Source: Deltaproteobacteria bacterium
Lineage (GTDB): Bacteria; Desulfobacterota; Desulfarculia; Adiutricales; Adiutricaceae
Length of the DNA stretch: 44,791 bases
NCBI GenBank assembly: GCA_031271165.1
Contig: JAISWF010000064.1
Coordinates: 1-44,791, forward strand
Reading direction: 5' to 3'
Part shown: piece after piece, positions 9,160 to 17,299 of the stretch
How positions within the stretch are numbered: position 1 is the first letter of the stretch
Layout of the letters: each line of letters starts with the position of its first letter
Program-made: the position numbers and the translations under genes
The notes under the pieces: model-generated
What the model saw: the letters and a program-made list of their open reading frames with translations, nothing else
Told to the model about the DNA's origin: nothing
Databases searched by the model: none

Positions 9160-10136
9160 TTTGGTCCTCCCCTGACCCTGGGATCTATCAGCCGGTAAAG
9201 GGCGTCGGTGACGATATTAGCCAAAATAACCATCATGGCCGAGATAAAGAGAATTCCCAAAAGGACCGGGTAATCGCGCCTCAAAATGCTGTCAAAGACC
9301 AGCCGGCCTAAGCCGGGCCAATTGAAAACCGTCTCGACCACCACCGCCCCGCCCAGAAGCGGCCCAAACTGGAGTCCGGCCATGGTCACTACTGGCATCA
9401 GGGCATTTCTTAAGGCATGAACTAAAAAAACCCTCCTTTCGTTTAAGCCCTTGGCCCGAGCCGTACGAACGTAATCGGTCGACAGGCTTTCCAGCATGCT
9501 GGCCCGAGACAACCGGGAAAATTGGGCGGCGTTTAGCAAAATCAAAGTCAAACTCGGCAAAGCCAGATGTCTTAACACATCCCAGACGTAAGCAAAGCCA
9601 TGGTGTCCGGCCACGATATCGAACATTCCGCTGACCGGAAAAATGGGGCAGAAACGACCAAAAAGTAACATCAGCATCAGCCCGGTCCAAAAAACAGGGG
9701 CTGCGTACCCGGCCAGCGAAAAAAAGGTTATCAAATGGCTGGGTACTGAGTGGGGGGCATAGGAGGAAATTACCCCAAGCACCACCCCAATTATGGCCGC
9801 TGAGGCCAGGGAAAAGATCATCAAAAGCAGAGTTGGCGGGATTCTTCTGAGGATCAAAGAGGATACTGGCTGATTAAAGTAATACGAGTATCCCAAGTCG
9901 CCTCCGGCGATCTGCCGCACGTAGATGACAACTTGGGTCCAAAGCGGTCGATCGAGGCCATAGCGGCTCCTGATTTCTTCGATTATCTCAATGGTAGCCC
10001 CGCCCATCTCGCCAGCAATAACTTCCGCCGGATCCCCCGGCGCCGAGTGAATAAGTATAAAATTAAGCACTATCACCGCCAGGAGCAAAAGAATTGAATT
10101 GCCAAGTCTGACGGCCAAGTGTCGAAAAAAGATCAT
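9156..10136 (-). CDS. dppB: Peptide ABC transporter permease (DppB type)
   Basis: This 326-residue inner-membrane permease is of the DppB/OppB type. An N-terminal helix is followed by the family segment FILIHSAPGDPAEVIAGE. Further on come several membrane helices and the coupling-loop motif YVRTARAKGLNERRV, which contacts the ATPases. The C-terminus carries VETVFNWPGLGRLV, characteristic of DppB. It begins 166 bases after the dppA stop, separated by a hairpin (10221-10250), and runs into dppC. No convincing ribosome-binding site precedes the ATG. Confidence 0.9.
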   Translation of the reverse strand: MIFFRHLAVRLGNSILLLLAVIVLNFILIHSAPGDPAEVIAGEMGGATIEIIEEIRSRYGLDRPLWTQVVIYVRQIAGGDLGYSYYFNQPVSSLILRRIPPTLLLMIFSLASAAIIGVVLGVISSYAPHSVPSHLITFFSLAGYAAPVFWTGLMLMLLFGRFCPIFPVSGMFDIVAGHHGFAYVWDVLRHLALPSLTLILLNAAQFSRLSRASMLESLSTDYVRTARAKGLNERRVFLVHALRNALMPVVTMAGLQFGPLLGGAVVVETVFNWPGLGRLVFDSILRRDYPVLLGILFISAMMVILANIVTDALYRLIDPRVRGGPK

Positions 10137-10220
10137 GTTATCACTAGAAGTATATGCTATTGTAAATTTATCGCTAAAAGATTACAGTTACTATTTATTT
10201 ATGGCTATAATTTTAGACGT

Positions 10221-10250
10221 TAAGCCCGGCCGCCAAAACAGCCGGGCTTA
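10221..10250. repeat. Intercistronic hairpin between dppA and dppB
   Basis: A perfect 10-base inverted repeat (TAAGCCCGGC / GCCGGGCTTA) with a 10-base loop lies in the gap between dppA and dppB. Neither side has a proper T-run, so it is a weak terminator at best. In binding-protein-dependent importers such hairpins often stabilise the 3' end of the binding-protein message and keep its level above that of the permeases; that role is an inference here. Confidence 0.6.
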
Positions 10251-10302
10251 GTCCTATGGCCTCAGATATAACCGCAACCAATAAAATCAGGTCGACCTGG
10301 CC

Positions 10303-11898
10303 TCACTCGCCCGTCCAGTGGACCTCATCCAGTGGTGACAGGGGGCCCCAGATGCTCTGGGGAATGTTTTCCAGACCCTGGCGCCAGATGCCAAAATACG
10401 GAACAACATTGATAAAGTAAATTGGGACCTCATCGACCACCAGTTTTTGAAACTCCAGGTATAAAGCCTTGCGCTTGACCTGATCCATCTCCACGGCGGC
10501 GGCGTTTAAAAGTTCGTCAACTTTGGGATTGACGTACTGCTGGGTATTGGACCACATCACCCCAGGCCGGATGTTGGTGCTGATGTAAGTGCGGCCTACC
10601 CCAATCACCGGATCGCCCCAGTTGTAGACTGTATCCATGGTCAGATCGAAATCGTAATTGGAAATACGGTTGGCCCAGGCTGGAAAGTCGGCCGAACTGC
10701 GCACGGTGAGGTTAATTCCAATTTTTTTGAGCTGCGATCTAAGGTATTCGGCGACGTTATGCTGCAGGAACTCCGAGTCAGGCTCAAAATCAATCTGCAG
10801 GGAGAAACGCTCGCCTTTATCATTTTTAGGGTGACCGGCTTCATCCAAAAGGGCGTTGGCTTTATCTAAATCGACCTTGTACTGTTCCACGTCCTCGGTC
10901 GCCAAAGGCGAACCCGGCGAGATGGGAGCGTAGGAGGGCTCGACTTTACCCAGCATAAGTGTCCCGACAATATAATCGCGATCAACGGCCCAAGCGATGG
11001 CCCGGCGGACTCTGACATCATCTAAGGGCGCCTTTTTGGTATTAAAAGCCAGCCAGTTGATGGCTCCAATGCCTTCAAAACCTTTATTGGTCACCAATAA
11101 TTGCGGGTTTTTTTCCAGCCTCTGGACGGCCGGGATATCGTCGGTCTGCGGGATGGCATCAAGCTCGTTATTTTCCAAACTTAAAACCATACTGTTGACG
11201 TCGCCGATTATCCGGACCACGATCCGGTCGAGCTTGGGACGATCAGGGATAAAGAAGCGGTCAAATTTTTCCAGGGTGTAGTATTCACCAGGCACGTACT
11301 CAACCAGCTTGAAAGGTCCTGAGCCGATTGGTTTAACATTGGCCGGATGTTCTTTAATGTTCCCGCCGGTATTGTATATATGCTTGGGAATAATCGGCAT
11401 CAACCCTGGGCACATGGCCAGCAAAATGGCCGGGTGAGGCTTCGAGAGATGGATTACCGCCGTCAGCGGATCCGGGGTCTCAACACTGTCGACCGCCGCC
11501 AGCATGGTCTGAAAGGGGTGGTTCTCCTTGATAGTCTTGATGGTGAAGGCCACGTCATCGGAGGTCACCGGCTTTCCGTCATGAAAAACGGCATCTTTGA
11601 CCAGCTTTAGGGTCAAGGTCAAACCGTCCTCGGAAAACTTCCAACTCTCGGCCAAGTAAGGCTGGGGATTCCAGTTGGCATCAAAACGCAGCGGACTGGC
11701 AAAAATCTGAGTTGAGGCCAGGGCGGTGGCCGATCCGGACTGGACCGCTCCGTTAAAGTGCCTGGGGACCGAGTCGGTACCCAAAACCAGAGTACCCTTG
11801 GTGTGCTCGGCTGCCCAGCCCAAGCCTGGCCTAACTGCTAACAAACCTGAAACTAAAGCCGCAACTAATATCAATTGCGGCCATCGCAATGTCCTCAT
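10303..11898 (-). CDS. dppA: Peptide ABC transporter substrate-binding protein (DppA type)
   Basis: This periplasmic solute-binding protein of family 5 (SBP_bac_5) has 531 residues from the start chosen here. It opens with a signal peptide (MRTLRWPQLILVAALVSG, then LGWAAEH as the likely signal peptidase I cleavage region). Family marks are KGTLVLGTDSVPRHFN, YLAESWKFSEDGLTLTLKL, FHDGKPVTSDDV and RVRRAIAWAVDRD. The frame stays open to 12117, but that extension would read through a perfect 21-base hairpin. GGAG lies at good spacing before the ATG at 11898, and the signal peptide begins there. It delivers substrate to DppBC; the ligand is unknown and could be a peptide or a conjugate handled by the downstream amidohydrolase. 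Confidence 0.9.
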   Translation of the reverse strand: MRTLRWPQLILVAALVSGLLAVRPGLGWAAEHTKGTLVLGTDSVPRHFNGAVQSGSATALASTQIFASPLRFDANWNPQPYLAESWKFSEDGLTLTLKLVKDAVFHDGKPVTSDDVAFTIKTIKENHPFQTMLAAVDSVETPDPLTAVIHLSKPHPAILLAMCPGLMPIIPKHIYNTGGNIKEHPANVKPIGSGPFKLVEYVPGEYYTLEKFDRFFIPDRPKLDRIVVRIIGDVNSMVLSLENNELDAIPQTDDIPAVQRLEKNPQLLVTNKGFEGIGAINWLAFNTKKAPLDDVRVRRAIAWAVDRDYIVGTLMLGKVEPSYAPISPGSPLATEDVEQYKVDLDKANALLDEAGHPKNDKGERFSLQIDFEPDSEFLQHNVAEYLRSQLKKIGINLTVRSSADFPAWANRISNYDFDLTMDTVYNWGDPVIGVGRTYISTNIRPGVMWSNTQQYVNPKVDELLNAAAVEMDQVKRKALYLEFQKLVVDEVPIYFINVVPYFGIWRQGLENIPQSIWGPLSPLDEVHWTGE

Positions 11899-11965
11899 GA
11901 TTGTCTCCATTTTAGAAAAATTACACCAAAAACAAGGGTCCAGACTCTTTGGAGGTGGAAGCCCA

Positions 11966-12018
11966 AACAAAAGAAGGCCACAAACACCTGCAAGAGATGT
12001 TTGTGGCCTTCTTTTGTT
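11966..12018 (-). terminator. Perfect 21-bp hairpin in the dppA leader
   Basis: Positions 11966-11986 and 11998-12018 are exact reverse complements (21 of 21) around an 11-base loop. The arms carry A-rich and T-rich ends (CAAAAG / CTTTTG), so it resembles an intrinsic terminator in either direction. It lies 68 bases before the dppA start on the minus strand. It could be an attenuator for dppABCDF or an insulator that stops read-through from further upstream. Confidence 0.6.
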
Positions 12019-12688
12019 GCTAAAGATCGGCTTATTGTTTCGACGACTGACCCGAAGCCATACGGCCCAAACCGGGACCCTAGGAGTCATCGGCCCAGCG
12101 GCTAAAATCAAATTCATTGAGGAGCATAAGGCAATTGGTCAGCCTAAAAAACCTCAATAATTTTTATCATACCAATAAAACCATAGACTGCTGATTTTAT
12201 TGATGAGGCAAAAAAATATCGAAATATTAAAATTATCTGTTTTGCCTTTCAGGCCCTTGGTTTCGTTTCTTTAGCGATCGCCAAATTGACCCTGACAGCT
12301 TTCAGAACGTCATCTTTTTAGTAAATCTTGGGCTAACAATTATATGGCCATGATATTAACAGCTGGGAAACATCATTGTCAAGTTTGGTATTGACAAGAT
12401 GAACGCGGCCCGCCAAAAAGACTCAACCCAGAGATAATCTTGACAAAAACCACCCAGTCGCCAGTTAGTCGGGTTCCCAAGGTTCGGTCCCAAGCTCAAG
12501 AGCCATGGTTGCTTTTTTTACACCAAAAGGCTCCTAACCAACAGCTGCGTTTGGACCCGGGCCCAACTAACCACCGTGGCGGTCAAGCCGAGACAGCCCT
12601 ATTTAAGGGGTTGAGCCATAAAAGCGGCCAATTCAAATAATATTTGATAAAAAAAGCAATTATTTAAAAGGTTTTTACTGGATATTAT
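12019..12688. other. Intergenic stretch, no gene seen
   Basis: About 670 bases between the dppA leader hairpin and the end of the lipoprotein gene. Open frames here lack ribosome-binding sites and family features. It holds one short inverted repeat (TTGTCAA at 12376-12382, TTGACAA at 12391-12397, 8-base spacer) that could be a regulator site; nothing else stands out. The promoter for the dpp genes is presumably here, but I could not place it. Confidence 0.5.
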
Positions 12689-13789
12689 TTAATCCCTTTT
12701 TAGGTAAAATTCGTCTCCAAAAGTATACCCGGATTTGTTGACTTTACTACAAATACTCATGAGGCCCCCGTGTTGGTCATTCATACTCTTACTGAACCTC
12801 TTAAGGCAGGCGTCCTTGCTTTCGCTGCTGTCACACTTCATCGAGGCAGTGTCTTGCTTGGAGCTGACGACGAAACCATTAGAGCAGGAAAGAACAGCCG
12901 AGTAACCAGCGGCCGAATCATAATCCGACGAGGAAGCTGAAGAGTAGTCTCCAGAACCTCCAGAACTGTTAGAGTAATGAGCCGTGGAGGCAAAAAAGGC
13001 GTTAAAGATGGCGTTGACAGCCTGATACCCCGCAGCCACGCTGGCGACGGCATCATTGGAGCTCATTGAGCTTTGTTGGGACTCTCTGGTGCGCCTTTGC
13101 TCTTCTACGCGTCTCGCTTCCGCATCTTGGATTCTCTTGAGTTCGGCTATTTTCGTCTCGCTTTGAGCTAAAATATCTCGGTACATTGTGTAGGCATCTT
13201 CGCCCATCTGGTAGGTGATGTTGGAAAAGGTTGCCAACTGTTTTTCGCCAGGAGAACCAAGTACACCAAAAGACATTGCCAGGTCACCTTTGAAGTCCTC
13301 GTCTTTAACTTTGGTCACGTTGTGTAGGTAGCCGTTTATGAGTATAGAGACGTTGTTATCAGCAGCGTAAAAGATAGTCAACCTATTGGTCTTCTCGTAA
13401 GGAGGCGTTTGAACGACTGTATGCAGAAAGTCCCTTTTGTTGCCCTGGAATACCATGTCAAAGTCAGGCGAAATAGAATAACTAAGGCCAGTGACCCCTC
13501 CGGTAATTCCCTGTCTACCGATCATCGGAAAAGTTATGTCAACATTTAAAATAATGGGGATTGCTTTAAAAATTGGCACCTCCAGACTGGCCTTAGAGCC
13601 ATATTTGAATCCATTGGTCTCCAATGTGAAGGTGGTGCCTTCAGCGCTGACTATTCGGCCGTATGAGACATGGATCCCTTTGTTGGAACGACTTCGTTTG
13701 GCCGGGCCTGGAACGATAGCGCAGGCAGACAAAGACAAGCAAGCTAAAATGACTGCACTTAGGGTGATAATCATTCGGATGTTTTTCAT
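12689..13789 (-). CDS. Predicted lipoprotein of unknown function
   Basis: I do not recognise this 366-residue protein. It has a lipoprotein signal: basic MKNIRM, a hydrophobic stretch, and the lipobox LSAC with Cys23. Residues 30-210 look like an all-beta domain (for example YGRIVSAEGTTFTLETNG and LTIFYAADNNVSILINGYL, reminiscent of a concanavalin-like sandwich). A charged helix follows at about 213-240 (KIAELKRIQDAEARRVEEQ), then a Ser/Tyr-rich low-complexity tract at about 275-305. The C-terminus has five cysteines that could form disulfides outside the cytoplasm. AGGA precedes the ATG. It is monocistronic and on the same strand as dppA, with 790 bases between the lipoprotein stop and the chosen dppA start. 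Confidence 0.75.
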   Translation of the reverse strand: MKNIRMIITLSAVILACLSLSACAIVPGPAKRSRSNKGIHVSYGRIVSAEGTTFTLETNGFKYGSKASLEVPIFKAIPIILNVDITFPMIGRQGITGGVTGLSYSISPDFDMVFQGNKRDFLHTVVQTPPYEKTNRLTIFYAADNNVSILINGYLHNVTKVKDEDFKGDLAMSFGVLGSPGEKQLATFSNITYQMGEDAYTMYRDILAQSETKIAELKRIQDAEARRVEEQRRTRESQQSSMSSNDAVASVAAGYQAVNAIFNAFFASTAHYSNSSGGSGDYSSASSSDYDSAAGYSAVLSCSNGFVVSSKQDTASMKCDSSESKDACLKRFSKSMNDQHGGLMSICSKVNKSGYTFGDEFYLKRD

Positions 13790-13985
13790 TGATATCCTGA
13801 TTTAACTAAAGAAGACATAAAAGACTTTTAAACCTTGGGGTTACTCAGGCTTGTCACAATATCACTTCTAGGCCAACTAGGCAACCAACCCCAAAACATC
13901 ACCGGAAGAAAGATCCAAAAAACTTAAAAACTCCTTCGAATTTCTTGTTTCAACCGTGACTTGAATAGCCCCATTGTCCCATCCA

Positions 13986-14009
13986 ACCAGGCCAGTAAAC
14001 TGGCCTGGT
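13986..14009. repeat. Near-perfect 24-base palindrome
   Basis: ACCAGGCCAGT and ACTGGCCTGGT are exact reverse complements separated by only two bases. A T6 run begins about 13 bases further on the plus strand, so it might be part of a terminator, but no plus-strand gene precedes it. It could also be a dimeric regulator site or a mobile-element relic. Confidence 0.45.
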
Positions 14010-14166
14010 AACTACAGCCGGTTTTTTATTAGAACTTGGCAGCAGCCATGAAAACATGGCAGAAATTACACTCACTCAAAAAATAAATTTAAGTATACGA
14101 TGGGAAATTGAGCTTTCCAAGGCCTGGGAGAGCGTTAAAAAAGGTCGAAATTATAGCTGAGTATGT

Positions 14167-14228
14167 TTTTAGGAGGGCTCCAGCTTAACCTGGTCCGGCC
14201 AGGCAGCAACTAAACGGCAGGCACCATT
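14167..14228 (+). ncRNA. Possible signal recognition particle RNA-like segment
   Basis: The stretch AACCTGGTCCGGCCAGGCAG followed by CAACTAAACGG resembles domain IV of bacterial SRP RNA, whose consensus has AACCUGGUC, then AGGUCCGGAAGGAAGCAGC, then an A-rich strand. Here the flanks match, but the GGAA tetraloop and the adjoining AGGUC are missing or altered. No long complementary arms or terminator are evident. It may be a degenerate copy or chance similarity; a functional gene seems unlikely. Confidence 0.2.
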
Positions 14229-15221
14229 TCATAGTACTCCATAAGGCGCACCTCAAAGAAAGGCCAAACAACGATGAAGGCGCTGGATTTGGTTGGAAAC
14301 AGAAAATGGCCTTATAACCAACCATTGTCCTTCTAAGGGAGATGCTTCATAATCCCAACAAAACTGGCTAAAAATCTTGGTCTTAAGCCGGAAACGGTCA
14401 GGCTCGAAATTTTTAGAAGCCTTGACGTTTTTAAACATGTATGCTAGATTAGAACTATTCTTGAAATCGTAACAAACGGTAATCAGAATTTTCATCTATG
14501 AATCCATGTAATTTGGTGCCTCAAGTTTTAACCAAATTACGATAAGGCTTAGTTTTTAAACAACAATAATTTTTTACTAAAACTTATATTTTTTATAATT
14601 TAAATGCATAATTAATGTTGTAACCGTCTGCGAAGGCTGGTAATTTCCTAATATTTGAGTGGTTGACTTATCTCCATCGGCCTCTCAAAGCTCAGCCTCA
14701 ATTGATGTTGTCATACGTTCAATTATTTAGCATAATAAACTAAACAATGAGAGGCTTTCAAAATTATTATCCATTGCCAAACCATTGCCAGGCGCACTCC
14801 ACTGAGAAACTACCCGTCATTCCCAATGATTTCTGAGCATTAGTTTTGACGCCGCTTTCGCCGACGATGTTTGGCCAGTCGGACCCCCTGGGAGCGGCCG
14901 CAGCCGCTCCAACTCAGCTGGCGATGGGCCCCGAGCATGACCCTGGGGACAGACTCCGGAATTTTTTTATAAGATAAGCCGTGTTAGCCTGAATATCACC
15001 AAGCTAACTGTCCAGCGGAAAACCTAAATAGCATCGGTCTTGTGTTACAATAGAAGCGGCGGCAATTAATCTCAATCACTCCCCCAAGTTTTTTTACTAT
15101 ACTGCCAGCAGCTCAGAGAGCTTTGAACCAGGCCATTATTATTACCCACTGCCATAGCTGATTTTTCGACGATGAGCAAAGCAGTTTCGAAGGCGGTAAA
15201 AAACAGATAAAGTCTATATTT

Positions 15222-15561
15222 ATGCCGATAAAACCGAGCTGTTGTAAAATTTACTTCAAACCGACTCTCTCTATTTTTTTGTCCCGCCCCCGCCGTTTTG
15301 GCCAATTCCTCCTGGTCGATACCCTGGATAAGATCCTCAGGGGCGGCCGGGAACTTTTAGAGAATCTCTGGATTGACAATTCCGACCATGACTGGCAGCC
15401 TTATCCGGTCATATTTGTTAAGCTTGGCGTCACTTGACTCCCCCAACATGGATACGTTAGAAAGCGGTTTAATATTCAAGCTGTCCGAAATCGCCGATTC
15501 CAAGGTCAATTGGGGCATCCCGCACTTGTTGCTGAGTTCCAACTGGCCTCCGCCTTCTTAG
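15222..15561 (+). pseudogene. Remnant of an AAA-ATPase-like/PD-(D/E)XK nuclease gene
   Basis: The plus-strand reading near 15265-15430 contains LSRPRRFGQFLLVDTL, then RGGRELLENLWIDN, then SDHDWQPYPVIFVKLG. This closely follows the N-terminus of the widespread AAA-ATPase_like family (usual form LSRPRRFGKSLLVDTL and WQ-YPVI). The frame ends at 15437, and the apparent continuation (SLDSPNMDTLESGLIFKLSEIAD) is in another frame, so there is a frameshift near 15420. The Walker lysine and serine (GKS) read as GQF, another sign of decay. Only the first hundred or so codons of a gene normally about 500 codons long are visible. Confidence 0.6.
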
Positions 15562-16000
15562 AAACGCATCCGCCTGGCTGGGCCAGAAACGCAACCCGGC
15601 CGTTACCCAGTAGTGTCGGGTCAGATGGAAAATCTCTACGGATCAGGCTTTTTAGGTCGGCTTGGCCGTTGAGCCAGCTGTCACCAGGCCCAGTTTGGTG
15701 ATTTTTTAGGGCAGCGGTGAAAAAATCCAGCTCAGCCAATTAAAAATCAACCGATTTTTTCCGTCCGGTAAACTTGGCTTCAGTTGCCGATATGCTCCTG
15801 ATAAGTTAAATCTCCGGACCAAACACTGGACAGCTTGGCCTAGGAGTCGAAACTTACTATTTTGACCGCAAGATTATGTAAATCTGGCCAGGAGATCAGC
15901 GTTTTTTCAACGGGCCAAAAAGATTGACCGGCAAAGGCCACTATTTCCGGCCAAGCAGTCTTTTCCCTGATAGCTCAAGGCCGGATAATTAAAGGGAACA

Positions 16001-16783
16001 ATGGATAGAAAAAAAGAACCCTCCACCAAAGGAAGCGTCCAGGTCCTGGAACGAGTCCTGGACCTAATTGAAGTCTTAGCCAAAGCCGAGTCTCCTTTGG
16101 GGCTGGGCAAAATCTCAACTATAACTGGTCTAAGCAAAAGCACTGTCCATCGGTTACTTTCCGCTCTCCAAGCCCGGGATTATGTGGAAAAACTCTCTGA
16201 TTCCACTTACCGTCTCGGAATCAAAGTGCTGGAGATAGCCAGCTACCATATCAACACCCTTGAGCTTCTAACTGAATCCAGACCCCATCTAAACGATCTG
16301 CACTTATCTCTTAACCTCAACTCACACCTTGGGCTTTTGGAAGACTACCAGGTGGTCTATATCGGCCTTGTCAACTCTTCTCCTCAGGCCAAAATTTACG
16401 CTCAGGTTGGTAAACGCTCCCCGGCCTACTGCTCGTCGATGGGCAAATGCCTCTTGGCTGGGCTATCCAAAAGCGAGCTCGACGAAACCCTTAGGCATAT
16501 TGAGTTCAAACCTTTCACAGACCGGACCATCGTGAGCCTCCCGGCCCTGAAGCGGCACCTGGTTGAAGTCAGAAACCAAGGCTGGGCCGTGGACAACGAG
16601 GAATTTCAAGCTGGACAGCGCTGCGTGGGCGCTCCAATCTTTGACTATCGCGGCGAGTCATTGGCCGCCATTAGTGTCAGCGGTTCGGTTTCTCTAATTA
16701 CTGATGAACGCCTCAATCATATCGCCCAGCAAGTCAAAAACACGGCCTTGTTAATCTCTCACTGTATGGGATATTCGGTATAG
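16001..16783 (+). CDS. IclR-family transcriptional regulator
   Basis: This 260-residue regulator has an N-terminal winged helix-turn-helix (SVQVLERVLDLIEVLA, LGKISTITGLSKSTVHRLLS) and a C-terminal IclR effector domain with GKRSPAYCSSMGKCLLA and EEFQAGQRCVGAPIFDYRG. Both are diagnostic of the family. Such proteins control catabolic or transport genes in response to a small metabolite. AAAGGGA lies ahead of the ATG. It is convergent with metQ and has no co-directional partner; its target could be the taurine/dpp genes, but nothing in the sequence proves that. Confidence 0.9.
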   Translation: MDRKKEPSTKGSVQVLERVLDLIEVLAKAESPLGLGKISTITGLSKSTVHRLLSALQARDYVEKLSDSTYRLGIKVLEIASYHINTLELLTESRPHLNDLHLSLNLNSHLGLLEDYQVVYIGLVNSSPQAKIYAQVGKRSPAYCSSMGKCLLAGLSKSELDETLRHIEFKPFTDRTIVSLPALKRHLVEVRNQGWAVDNEEFQAGQRCVGAPIFDYRGESLAAISVSGSVSLITDERLNHIAQQVKNTALLISHCMGYSV

Positions 16784-17246
16784 CTGTTTCCATCGGTCTT
16801 GGATATGTTTTCAAATTGACTTTTAACCCTAACAAAAGACTAAACCCATGTTATCTGGCAAAAGTCAGAGCGCTATCTCAGAGCAGTTTAGGCGAATTTA
16901 AGTTTTAAATTTACAGCCGTATTTTAAAAACATCAAGGGGCGGGCGATAACCATTTTGGAAAAAAATAAAATCAAAGCTGGCCAAACTTATTGGTGGGTC
17001 CCAGAAGAATCTGTAAAAAAACACTAAATACAATGTTAAGGAAATAGAAGGTCGGGGCAGTATATTTATCCTCAAAGAGAGTTGTTATTTAATTGATGGC
17101 CACTAAAAACCCTAATGTCATGGCTGTCTTTGCCTCAAGGTGTGGCTCCCCCGGTCCAATATGGCGGGAGGAATATATTTGACTCGGTATTTGATGCGGC
17201 CAGTGCTTTATTGCTGCTGCCTGGGAAAATCAGGTGCCCAAAAAAG
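16784..17246. other. Intergenic stretch, no gene seen
   Basis: About 460 AT-rich bases between the convergent IclR gene and the metQ terminator. The only frame (17140-17343 plus) runs across the metQ terminator and is not credible. Confidence 0.5.
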
Positions 17247-17283
17247 AGACCGGGAGCCCAATCTTGAAGAGGGTTCCCGGTCT
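17247..17283 (-). terminator. Intrinsic terminator of metNIQ
   Basis: AGACCGGGAGCCC (17247-17259) pairs with GGGTTCCCGGTCT (17271-17283), 13 positions with one G-T wobble, around an 11-base loop. On the minus strand the hairpin is followed by CTTTTTT, 17 bases past the metQ stop. This is a standard intrinsic terminator. Confidence 0.85.
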
Positions 17284-17299
17284 TGTCAGTTAGTTGTTA

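Larger units (their letters stand above)
13790..15221. other. Long gene-poor stretch with palindromes
   Basis: About 1.4 kb upstream of the lipoprotein gene with no gene I can support. Frames of up to 80 codons exist (for example 14253-14495 minus) but lack ribosome-binding sites and recognisable motifs. The stretch contains the palindrome at 13986-14009, an SRP-like segment near 14167-14228, and a GC-rich hairpin at 14891-14910 (GGAGCGGC / GCCGCTCC). It looks like decayed sequence. Confidence 0.5.

Noticed and set aside
11899-12117. N-terminal extension of the dppA frame
   Set aside because: It would translate through a perfect 21-bp hairpin and precede the signal peptide; GGAG and the hydrophobic leader both point to the ATG at 11898.
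12376-12397. Short inverted repeat TTGTCAA/TTGACAA as an operator
   Set aside because: Seven bases per arm in AT-rich DNA is weak, no promoter could be placed beside it, and no matching second site was seen.
14253-14495. 80-codon minus-strand frame
   Set aside because: No ribosome-binding site, no recognisable motif, and it sits in a stretch of decayed sequence next to other chance frames.
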